Source: an uncultured Acidimicrobiia bacterium
GTDB taxonomy: Bacteria > Actinomycetota > Acidimicrobiia > Spongiisociales > Spongiisociaceae
DNA length: 5,669 nucleotides
NCBI GenBank assembly: GCA_937900165.1
Contig: CALCCX010000270.1
Location: 1 to 5,669 of the forward strand
Direction: 5' to 3'
The position numbers and the translations under genes are program-made. The notes beneath the pieces were generated by a model. That model ran no database searches. It saw nothing but the letters and a program-made list of their open reading frames with translations, and had not been told where the DNA came from. Shown one piece after another: positions 1 through 4,830 of this stretch (positions are counted from its first letter, which is position 1; each line of letters opens with the position of its first letter).

Positions 1-32
1 GGATGACTGAGTTTCTGTCGTTTTTTTTTTTT
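1..32. other. Unidentified 20-nt leader plus T12 tract outside the adapter
   Basis: Twenty bases (1-20) that I do not recognise precede an uninterrupted run of 12 T (21-32), which abuts the P7 adapter. Bases read beyond the end of an adapter are commonly low-quality or low-complexity. I therefore treat this stretch as part of the sequencing artefact, not as genomic DNA. Confidence 0.7.
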
Positions 33-98
33 CAAGCAGAAGACGGCATACGAGATATATCAGTGTGACTGGAGTTCAGACGTGTGCTCTTCCGATCT
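33..98 (+). other. Illumina P7 / TruSeq read-2 adapter with i7 index (contamination)
   Basis: Positions 33-56 match the 24-nt Illumina P7 flow-cell sequence exactly (begins CAAGCAGAAGACGG, ends CATACGAGAT). Positions 57-64 (ATATCAGT) are in the place of an 8-nt i7 index. Positions 65-98 match the 34-nt TruSeq index/read-2 primer sequence exactly (begins GTGACTGGAGTTCAG, ends GCTCTTCCGATCT). The 12 T at 21-32 lie just outside P7, as does the T spacer of flow-cell-grafted P7 oligos. This is synthetic DNA. The insert begins at 99. The matches are from memory of the published adapter sequences, but they are full length and in the correct order. Confidence 0.98.
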
Positions 99-142
99 TG
101 GAGTTGGGGTGAACCGGAGCGGGAGGCGGGTGAGTTTTCTGT

Positions 143-162
143 ATTCGATTGCGGAATCGAAT
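143..162. repeat. Perfect inverted repeat, 8-bp arms
   Basis: ATTCGATT (143-150) and AATCGAAT (155-162) are exact reverse complements around the loop GCGG. The arms are AT-rich, and no T-tract follows, so a terminator is less likely than an operator-like dyad. It lies 24 bases before the stem of the 187-233 hairpin. No gene can be assigned to it with confidence. Confidence 0.5.
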
Positions 163-186
163 CGGAAATAACGAACAAGGAGCGAC

Positions 187-233
187 GTCAAAAAACACCG
201 GAATAGCAACCTCGTTGCCCGGTCTTTTTTGAC
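187..233. terminator. Bidirectional rho-independent terminator
   Basis: The outer arms at 187-201 and 219-233 pair at 14 of 15 positions (GTCAAAAAACACCGG with CCGGTCTTTTTTGAC). An inner stem GCAAC (206-210) / GTTGC (214-218) has the loop CTC, leaving a small bulge at 202-205. The upper stem is GC-rich and is followed by six T on the plus strand (225-230). The six A at 190-195 give six T on the minus strand, so it could stop transcription both ways. It ends exactly where the ATG at 234 begins, which argues against that ATG as a natural translation start. Confidence 0.75.
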
Positions 234-2219
234 ATGAGCGACCCCCAATATCCTGTCCTCGCTAGCGAGGGCGCTCGAGGGCCGGGCTTCGCCCGGGGGG
301 AAGGCGCGGTGCTCGTGATTCCTCCAGACCTCCTCTCCGTTCACCCAGACCGCGGCCCCGTCGTCGGATCCGAGGGAAAAGAGAGCCCGGCGGGCGTGCG
401 GTGCTTCGCACCAGGCGACGGCGTAGGCGATCCGGTGCGTCCCGCCGCCGAGGGCGCCCCGGAGATCGACGTAGCCCGTGGAGTCGCTTCCGGTCTCGAC
501 CCACCGGAGTTCGCGCCCACTGACCCACCGGAATCCGCCAATCCGCCGTCTGCCTCGTTGGCCGACAATCCCGACCCTCAGGTAGACTTGGGGGGCCTGC
601 TCTCGTCACTCCACGACCGGATGGTCGGCACGACCACCAGGGTCGAGGTACAGCGCCTGTATCAGCTGATCAACCTGGCAGTTGAGGCCAGACTCGACGC
701 AGGCGTGCTCAGGGACAGCCTCCAACCAGAACGGGCTGCCGACTCTCAGGATCGGGCGGGGTTCGACGTCGTAGCCGCCTGGCACAGGGCGACCGAGGGA
801 CTCGAATCTGCTCTCGGTGATGTCGAACGCCAGGCTCTGGCGCTTTCGAGTGGTCGACTCCGTGAGCTGACCAGCGCTTTCCCTCAGCTGCTGCGGTTTA
901 TCTCCCGGCGGACCGGCAAAGAGGTGCGATTCGAACTCGTTGGAGACGATCTCGACATAGATCGACAGATCCTTGAACGCCTTCAGGAGCCACTTCGTCA
1001 CCTGCTCGTCAACGCCGTTGCCCATGGCATCGAGTCCGCCGAGGAGAGGCTCGCGGCCGGAAAGACGCCAACTGGCAACATTGCCCTGCGGGCAGCGGTG
1101 AGTGAACATCGGTTGCGGATCACCATCGAGGACGATGGGCGAGGGATTGATTGGGCCGCGGTGACCAAGGAGGGGCTGAAGCGGAACCTCCTCAAACCGG
1201 GAGACACGCATGATTTCGCTGAACTCTCAGCACTTCTCTATCAGTCGGGGTTTTCGACGCACGACGTGGCCAATGATCTCAGCGGCGACGGGCTGGGATT
1301 GTGGGCGGCCGCGCAGGCCGCCGAGCAACTCAACGGAACCCTATCGGTCGAATCTACACCGGGTCGGGGCACGACGGTCAATCTGACATTGCCTTCTTCT
1401 CTCGCGCTTCAGGACCTGCTGCTCGTCGAAGCTGAGGGACAGCGCTGGGGGATCCCGGCGACGGCAGTGGAAGCCACGATGGCGCTGGAGTCTGTCGGGA
1501 TCGAAATCGAGAACAATCAAGAGATGGTTGTCTACGAAGGCGAAAAGATTCCAGTTGCGGCCTTCGCGACGGTTGTGGGCCTCGTCAAGGCGCAGGATGC
1601 GACCAAACTTGTGGTCTGCTCCACCCGAAGGGGGCCTGTCGGCCTGACAGTTCCTGCCATCGTTGGGCGTCGTCAGGTGGCTGTCAAAGGCATTGGCCCG
1701 ATGCTGGGTGGGGTCGCACATCTCACCGGCGCGGCGATGCTGGGAGGCGGACAAGTCGTTGTAATCGTGGAACCGAACCGCCTTGGTGAGTTGGTCAGGG
1801 CCAAGCCCATCGAGCTCACCAGCCGCCCGAGAGTCCTCGTTGTCGACGATTCGGCAGGAGTGAGGCAGTTGGTCGCCGCGGCGCTGTCCAGTAGCGGGTT
1901 TGAGGTTGTGCTGGCCGGCGAGGCCGACGCGGCGCTTGGACACCTCGAGAGGGAGCACTACGACGCTCTGGTTGTCGACTACCTGATGCCTGGATCTGAT
2001 GGCGTTGAACTGGTGCGCGATGTGCGAAGGACCCAATCCTCTCTACGAATTGTCATGGTTTCGGGTGTTGCGACCGATGAAGACAAAGAGCGTGCTTGGT
2101 CGGCGGGCGTCAATGCCTACCTTGACAAGTTCGATTTGCGGCAAGGCGTACTAGTGCAAACTCTACGTTCGCTACTCCGGCATGCTGCTGAACCTCTACC
2201 AACGTTGAAGGACGTGTGA
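234..2219 (+). CDS. CheA-type hybrid histidine kinase with C-terminal receiver; 5' part not native
   Basis: Chemosensory-type kinase. From about residue 134 it has the P3 dimerisation helices (RVEVQRLYQLINLAVEARL), then the P4 ATPase: N-box LLVNAVAHGIE with N260 and H264, G1 box DDGRGI at 300-305, G2 box GDGLGL at 351-356. A P5 CheW-like domain follows (about 388-520). A receiver runs from about 533 to 655, with acidic pair D538/D539, phospho-acceptor D582, S610 and K632. CheA-receiver fusions are known from FrzE and Pil-Chp type systems. No Hpt (P1) domain with a phosphorylatable histidine is present. Residues 1 to about 100 match nothing expected and overlie the antisense fragment and the terminator. 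The ATG at 234 has no Shine-Dalgarno site, and the ATG at 621 is no better supported. I infer that the native gene enters at about 530-600 and is 5'-truncated. The next gene starts 1 base after the stop, so they are one operon. Confidence 0.8.
   Translation: MSDPQYPVLASEGARGPGFARGEGAVLVIPPDLLSVHPDRGPVVGSEGKESPAGVRCFAPGDGVGDPVRPAAEGAPEIDVARGVASGLDPPEFAPTDPPESANPPSASLADNPDPQVDLGGLLSSLHDRMVGTTTRVEVQRLYQLINLAVEARLDAGVLRDSLQPERAADSQDRAGFDVVAAWHRATEGLESALGDVERQALALSSGRLRELTSAFPQLLRFISRRTGKEVRFELVGDDLDIDRQILERLQEPLRHLLVNAVAHGIESAEERLAAGKTPTGNIALRAAVSEHRLRITIEDDGRGIDWAAVTKEGLKRNLLKPGDTHDFAELSALLYQSGFSTHDVANDLSGDGLGLWAAAQAAEQLNGTLSVESTPGRGTTVNLTLPSSLALQDLLLVEAEGQRWGIPATAVEATMALESVGIEIENNQEMVVYEGEKIPVAAFATVVGLVKAQDATKLVVCSTRRGPVGLTVPAIVGRRQVAVKGIGPMLGGVAHLTGAAMLGGGQVVVIVEPNRLGELVRAKPIELTSRPRVLVVDDSAGVRQLVAAALSSSGFEVVLAGEADAALGHLEREHYDALVVDYLMPGSDGVELVRDVRRTQSSLRIVMVSGVATDEDKERAWSAGVNAYLDKFDLRQGVLVQTLRSLLRHAAEPLPTLKDV
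257..296. repeat. Palindrome plus GC hairpin cluster
   Basis: CCTCGCTAGCGAGG (257-270) is a perfect 14-bp palindrome. Eleven bases later CCGGGC-TTC-GCCCGG (282-296) forms a perfect 6-bp stem with a 3-nt loop. Two adjacent perfect dyads in 40 bases look like a REP-type intergenic repeat rather than the start of a protein. The plus-strand frame through them reads as a Gly/Ala/Arg-rich string with no recognisable domain. The cluster also marks the zone where the antisense coding fragment loses its family-like sequence. Confidence 0.55.
300..545 (-). pseudogene. Antisense fragment of a beta-sandwich (PA14/CBM-like) domain gene
   Basis: Read on the minus strand, in the frame holding the GTG at 342-344, the protein contains in order GGFRWVSGRELRWVE, GYVDLRGALGGGTHRIAY, ARRALFSLGSDDGAAVWVNG and EEVWRNHEHRA. 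The signature LGSDDG-x2-VWVNG followed by N-H-x-H-R-A is one I know from beta-sandwich domains of glycoside-hydrolase-associated and planctomycete-type secreted proteins, where it is preceded by a GYVDL segment. After HRA the family-like sequence stops abruptly near position 300, where an 'x-x-L-LL-K-I' type strand should follow. There is no start codon, ribosome binding site or in-frame stop near either end. I infer a gene fragment joined to unrelated DNA at both sides. The boundaries are approximate and the family name is from memory. Confidence 0.55.
498..532 (+). repeat. 11-bp direct repeat GACCCACCGGA
   Basis: GACCCACCGGA occurs at 498-508 and again at 522-532. The first copy lies in the part that reads well on the minus strand (RWVE). 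The second opens a plus-strand Pro-rich stretch (TDPPESANPPSAS) that would suit a CheA inter-domain linker. Short repeats of this kind can be the microhomology at which two templates are joined, so this is my best candidate for the right-hand chimera junction. It may instead be chance similarity. Confidence 0.4.
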
Positions 2220-2220
2220 C

Positions 2221-3210
2221 ATGCGGATACTCGTGGCTGATGACAGTCCTGTAATCCGTAGCGCCGTGACCGAACTCCTCACAGCGAATGGATTCGAAGT
2301 CGTCCAGGCGACCGACGGAATCGAGGCGGTTCAGAAATTCTATTCAGAGCTACCCGACCTTGTGTTGCTCGACCTCCAGATGCCAGGCCTGAACGGCTAC
2401 GTCGCCTGCCGACTGATAAAGGAGGACTTCAAGGTCGCCCATATTCCGGTCATCATCCTGACCGCCCACCAAACAGCCGAGGACCGCTACTGGGCGCACA
2501 AATCCGGCGCCGATGCATACATCACCAAGGATCATCTCGGGTCAGATCTGCTGGCCGCGATTCGTTCTGCCAGAGCCTCACGAGCCTTGACCGAGTTGAC
2601 AGGCGGCGAGGAGCGTCAGCCCCTCGACCAGGTGGGCGTAATGAGCCGGGTGTGCGAAATGCTCGATCGCCAACTGCTCGAAGCCTCCATCGTGAACGAT
2701 ATTGTGACCCTTGCCACAAAGACGCTCGACCTGCGGTCCACCGTGCAACAGGTGTTGCAGATCGTGCGGCGTTTTGTCGAGTACGACATCGCCGGGCTTG
2801 CTCTGCGGGAGGACAAGACCCTGGGGATTCGCGCATCAGATCCGGTCAGCCGCGACGACATCGATCAATTCAGAGGCCTGGTCGCCGGGCACTTGGAGCA
2901 AGCGATCTCGGCCCCGGTCGAGCCCTCAGGCCTGACGGTCTGGTTGGATGAAGATGCGGTAGTTGAAGACGATTCGGATACCGGAGGTCTTCCCTCCTTC
3001 TGGACTTTGGCTTTGCGATCCAGAAGCGAAGTATTGGGCATGTTGGCACTCGGGAGCGCCAAGCCCGGTCTGTACACGCCCCAGATCGTTCGTACACTCC
3101 GAATGGTCGAGTTCCCAATGTCGATGGTCGTCGAATCTGCCTACCACCATCAAAAGATGCTCGAGCAAGAGGCCAGGATGAGCCTTTCCTCCCTCTATCA
3201 GCGTTCCTGA
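2221..3210 (+). CDS. Response regulator, REC-GAF
   Basis: A 329-residue protein with no predicted membrane segment. Residues 1-120 are a full receiver: acidic pair D7/D8, phospho-acceptor D51 (LLDLQMPG), T81 and K103 are all present. Residues about 153-308 look like a GAF domain, opening with LATKTLDLRSTVQQVLQIV and ending with SEVLGMLALGSAKPGLYTPQ, followed by a short charged helix. There is no DNA-binding, GGDEF, HD-GYP or kinase domain, so any output must come from the GAF domain or a partner protein. The start is well supported: AAGGA at 2208-2212 lies 8 bases before the ATG. The CheA-receiver gene ends 1 base upstream, which suggests translational coupling and that the kinase phosphorylates D51. 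GAF domains bind cyclic nucleotides, haem or other small ligands, or only mediate dimerisation, and the ligand here cannot be told. The domain calls are firm, the partner is inferred. Confidence 0.85.
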   Translation: MRILVADDSPVIRSAVTELLTANGFEVVQATDGIEAVQKFYSELPDLVLLDLQMPGLNGYVACRLIKEDFKVAHIPVIILTAHQTAEDRYWAHKSGADAYITKDHLGSDLLAAIRSARASRALTELTGGEERQPLDQVGVMSRVCEMLDRQLLEASIVNDIVTLATKTLDLRSTVQQVLQIVRRFVEYDIAGLALREDKTLGIRASDPVSRDDIDQFRGLVAGHLEQAISAPVEPSGLTVWLDEDAVVEDDSDTGGLPSFWTLALRSRSEVLGMLALGSAKPGLYTPQIVRTLRMVEFPMSMVVESAYHHQKMLEQEARMSLSSLYQRS

Positions 3211-3253
3211 CCGGCCTAGTGGTGTGTCGCTCAAATAGTAGCGCTGTCTCTCC

Positions 3254-3289
3254 GGCTCGAACCCGAAGGGTTCGCGATGACCGCCCCTG
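3254..3289 (+). repeat. 36-bp direct repeat, copy 1 (with hairpin 3258-3274)
   Basis: This copy is identical at 34 of 36 positions to 3360-3395. It contains the perfect hairpin CGAACCC-GAA-GGGTTCG, followed by CGATGACCGCCCCTG. One difference falls in the loop (GAA against GGA), so the stem is unchanged between copies, which suggests selection on, or recent duplication of, the hairpin. Confidence 0.8.
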
Positions 3290-3359
3290 GCGGCGTCCTC
3301 GGCAACGCTTCGCGTTGCATCCTTGACGCATCTGCCGATGCGCCTGCGTTGTGCCTCCT

Positions 3360-3395
3360 GGCTCGAACCCGGAGGGTTCGCGATGACAGCCCCTG
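3360..3395 (+). repeat. 36-bp direct repeat, copy 2 (with hairpin 3364-3380)
   Basis: This is the second copy of the repeat at 3254-3289, with the hairpin CGAACCC-GGA-GGGTTCG and then CGATGACAGCCCCTG. The two copies are in the same orientation inside the inverted-repeat-bounded element, 106 bases apart start to start. Between them lie two further hairpins, GCAACGC-TTC-GCGTTGC (3302-3318) and CGCATC-TGCC-GATGCG (3327-3342). Confidence 0.8.
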
Positions 3396-3436
3396 ACTCG
3401 GAGACACCGCGGCACCAATTAGGCGACACACCACTA

Positions 3437-3612
3437 CCTTCCCTCTGCTGCAGGAAGTTGGACCTGCCCGTTGCATTGGACGTGGCCCTCAACCACGACG
3501 CGATGCCGACCGATACCAAGAGGAGCGTGCAGAGCAGTCGGTAGGCGGTCTTTGGACCACGGAGTGGTCGGCAGGCCTATAGGAGATCCGTTCTCGAGGA
3601 GATGGTGGCCAG
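3437..3612. other. Leader region of the membrane histidine kinase gene
   Basis: No gene was recognised between the repeat element and the kinase start. A perfect dyad GACCAC-GGA-GTGGTC lies at 3555-3569, and TATAGG at 3578-3583 resembles a -10 box. TTGGAC at 3552-3557 would be a -35 box, but the 20-base spacing is too long for a good sigma-70 promoter. The dyad could be an operator or an mRNA hairpin. The kinase may have its own promoter here, because it is 402 bases away from the upstream operon. Confidence 0.35.
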
Positions 3613-4476
3613 ATGAGTGGCTCGGACTATTTCGTGCCATTGGCTGGGGGGTTTATCACGGTCGTCGCCGTGTTCCTTTCGGTTCGTGCCGTTCGAGTGG
3701 CCAAGGACAGAGAGAGCGCCGCCAAAGAGGGCGCTGACTATGCGAACCAGATGAAGAACGAGTTCGTGGCAATGGTCAGCCACGAGCTGCGGACCCCTCT
3801 CACTTCTATCGCAGGTTTTTCAGACACATTGAGAGCAAGCTGGCGGACCCTGCCCGCTGACGAGATCGACGAGTTCTTGAGGATCATCACCGCTCAGTCG
3901 CACCATCTGGGGGAACTCGTCGAAGACGTCCTCGTGATTCCCAGGCTCGAGGCCGGCCGACTCCATCTCGACATGAAGCAGTTCCAACTCTCTGAAGTAG
4001 TGCAAGAGGTCACGGATACGGTGTTCTCTGCGGCGGGGAGCCGCGAGGCCGCAGTGGCCATCGGAGGATCCATCACGCCGTTCGCCGACCGCAAACGTGT
4101 GCAACAAGTTGTCAGAAACCTGTGCGAGAACGCTAGAAAATACGGCGGCGAACAGGTCCTCGTGGAGGCCAGCCCGGTGGGAAACCTCGTGATGGTGGTG
4201 GTTTCTGATGACGGACCCGGCATACCGCCTGAAGACCGGACTCGAATCTTCGAACACTTCGAACAGCTGACCAAAGGGGATTCGCGCAGCGAGAACGGCA
4301 TTGGGCTTGGCTTGCCAATCGCCAGGCGTCTTGCCCGCTCGATGGGTGGGGACCTCTGGTACGAAGATCGATTCCCGACCGGCAGCCGTTTCTGTTTTAC
4401 CCTGCCTGCCGCTCCGCCAGAGCCGGATCCTGTGGACTTGGATGCATCGGTCGAACCCGAACGGCAGGCCAGTTGA
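3613..4476 (+). CDS. Membrane-anchored sensor histidine kinase without a sensor domain
   Basis: A 287-residue orthodox histidine kinase. One hydrophobic segment (about residues 7-28, FVPLAGGFITVVAVFLSV) follows a 5-6-residue N-terminus, and a short basic-acidic linker leads to the HisKA domain. The H-box FVAMVSHELRTPL holds H57, the predicted autophosphorylation site. The ATPase domain has the N-box RNLCENARKY (N169, N173), G1 DDGPGI (199-204), the F-box FEHF (213-216) and G2 GIGLGL (229-234). A Pro/Glu-rich tail ends the protein. The frame is closed by a TAG at 3580-3582 with no other start codon before 3613, so the short N-terminus is real. An AGGAG (3597-3601) lies 11 bases upstream. No extracytoplasmic, PAS, GAF or HAMP domain is present, so input probably comes through the membrane segment or a partner. 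No response regulator follows it, and the REC-GAF protein upstream is a possible partner (inference). Confidence 0.88.
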   Translation: MSGSDYFVPLAGGFITVVAVFLSVRAVRVAKDRESAAKEGADYANQMKNEFVAMVSHELRTPLTSIAGFSDTLRASWRTLPADEIDEFLRIITAQSHHLGELVEDVLVIPRLEAGRLHLDMKQFQLSEVVQEVTDTVFSAAGSREAAVAIGGSITPFADRKRVQQVVRNLCENARKYGGEQVLVEASPVGNLVMVVVSDDGPGIPPEDRTRIFEHFEQLTKGDSRSENGIGLGLPIARRLARSMGGDLWYEDRFPTGSRFCFTLPAAPPEPDPVDLDASVEPERQAS

Positions 4477-4487
4477 ACGAAGAGGTT

Positions 4488-4507
4488 GGCTCGGTCCCGC
4501 CCGAGCC
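4488..4507 (+). terminator. GC-rich hairpin after the histidine kinase
   Basis: GGCTCGG (4488-4494) and CCGAGCC (4501-4507) pair perfectly around the loop TCCCGC, starting 11 bases after the kinase stop codon. No T-tract follows, so it is not a classic rho-independent terminator. T-less hairpins of this kind are common after genes in high-GC actinobacteria and may terminate transcription or protect the mRNA end. Confidence 0.45.
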
Positions 4508-4519
4508 CAGGCCTGTAAT

Positions 4520-4627
4520 CACCGCCCGGATCGACTCCTTGCCCGGTCTCCAGTAGTTCCAAGAGTTCTCGCATTTTCGGGACACAGCACTTAGCCCAGA
4601 TCCACCGCACGAATCGGCTCCTCGCCC
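4520..4627 (-). repeat. Diverged 25-bp direct repeat pair
   Basis: The copies at 4520-4544 and 4603-4627 agree at 21 of 25 positions and are 83 bases apart. On the minus strand both can be read in a frame giving G-x-E-x-IRAV, where two of the four differences are synonymous (ATC/ATT, CGG/CGT). That pattern hints at formerly coding DNA, such as a duplicated transposase helix-turn-helix segment. The sample is too short to be sure. Confidence 0.4.
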
Positions 4628-4735
4628 GCCTCGCCAGTCATAGCACGGGTTCTCATGCTTGGCCGGAATCATACAAAGTGAATACCGAGACAACCCTGAG
4701 CCTCACTAGCGGCAGGGTCCGCGGCAACCCTCCAA

Positions 4736-4747
4736 GCAACGCGTTGC
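4736..4747. repeat. 12-bp perfect palindrome GCAACGCGTTGC
   Basis: The palindrome GCAACGCGTTGC lies about 85 bases before the start of the secreted propeller gene. Its half-site GCAACGC also forms the stem of the hairpin at 3302-3318 in the repeat element. It could be a regulator half-site pair or a repeat remnant. No function can be assigned from sequence alone. Confidence 0.4.
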
Positions 4748-4830
4748 CTTGCATGGCGACTCGCTTCCCTAAGTCGGTGGATCCGCACTTAGTGCACGCC
4801 GTTTCGTACGCTGATGGTCCGGGGTTTGAT

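Larger units (their letters stand above)
99..233. other. Non-coding insert sequence next to the adapter, origin unknown
   Basis: No convincing coding region is seen on either strand. This stretch holds an 8-bp perfect inverted repeat with a 4-nt loop (143-162, ATTCGATT-GCGG-AATCGAAT) and the large hairpin at 187-233. It is more AT-rich than what follows. A minus-strand frame is open through it into the adapter, but in it the hairpin and adapter are translated, so the frame has no meaning. The DNA may not come from the same molecule as the kinase operon. Confidence 0.6.
3217..3436. mobile_element. 220-bp MITE-like element with terminal inverted repeats
   Basis: TAGTGGTGTGTCGC (3217-3230) and GCGACACACCACTA (3423-3436) are perfect 14-bp inverted repeats. 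Weaker pairing continues inward for about 25 more bases, including TCTCC / GGAGA. Inside are four near-perfect short hairpins (3258-3274, 3302-3318, 3327-3342, 3364-3380) and a 36-bp direct repeat. No transposase-like coding sequence is seen, so it would be non-autonomous. The outermost TA on each side could be a 2-bp TA target duplication, which is what IS630/Tc1-mariner-type elements make. The alternative is that TA belongs to the repeat and there is no duplication. It begins 6 bases after the REC-GAF stop codon. A long REP/BIME-type intergenic repeat is the other explanation. Confidence 0.6.
4477..4830. other. 354-bp intergenic region with remnants of repeats
   Basis: No confident gene is seen. 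The region holds the post-kinase hairpin (4488-4507), a diverged 25-bp direct repeat (4520-4544 and 4603-4627), a perfect palindrome GCAACGCGTTGC (4736-4747) and a short dyad GCACT-T-AGTGC (4785-4795). A 21-codon minus-strand frame (4656 to 4591) holds one repeat copy. On the minus strand the repeat copies read GKESIRAV and GEEPIRAV, so a decayed insertion sequence or small gene is possible. No clear -35/-10 pair was found for the downstream secreted protein. Confidence 0.4.

Noticed and set aside
60..344. 94-residue minus-strand reading frame as a single gene
   Set aside because: It runs through the terminator hairpin and ends inside the sequencing adapter, with no stop before it. Only its first ~15 residues belong to a plausible domain, and these are covered by the antisense fragment entry.
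3327..3342. CRISPR-like array in the hairpin-rich element
   Set aside because: There are only two copies of the 36-bp repeat, and the interval between them (about 70 bases) contains other hairpins rather than regular spacers. No cas-like gene is present.
2870..3519. Long minus-strand frames over the REC-GAF gene and repeat element
   Set aside because: They are antisense to a gene with clear domain structure. Their sequences are Arg/Pro-rich shadow translations without motifs, as is common in GC-rich DNA.
4397..4693. 98-residue minus-strand frame after the histidine kinase as a real gene
   Set aside because: It overlaps the 3' end of the well-supported kinase, has no recognisable domain over its length, and has an odd Cys/Trp-rich composition. 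Only the short GxExIRAV stretch is of interest.
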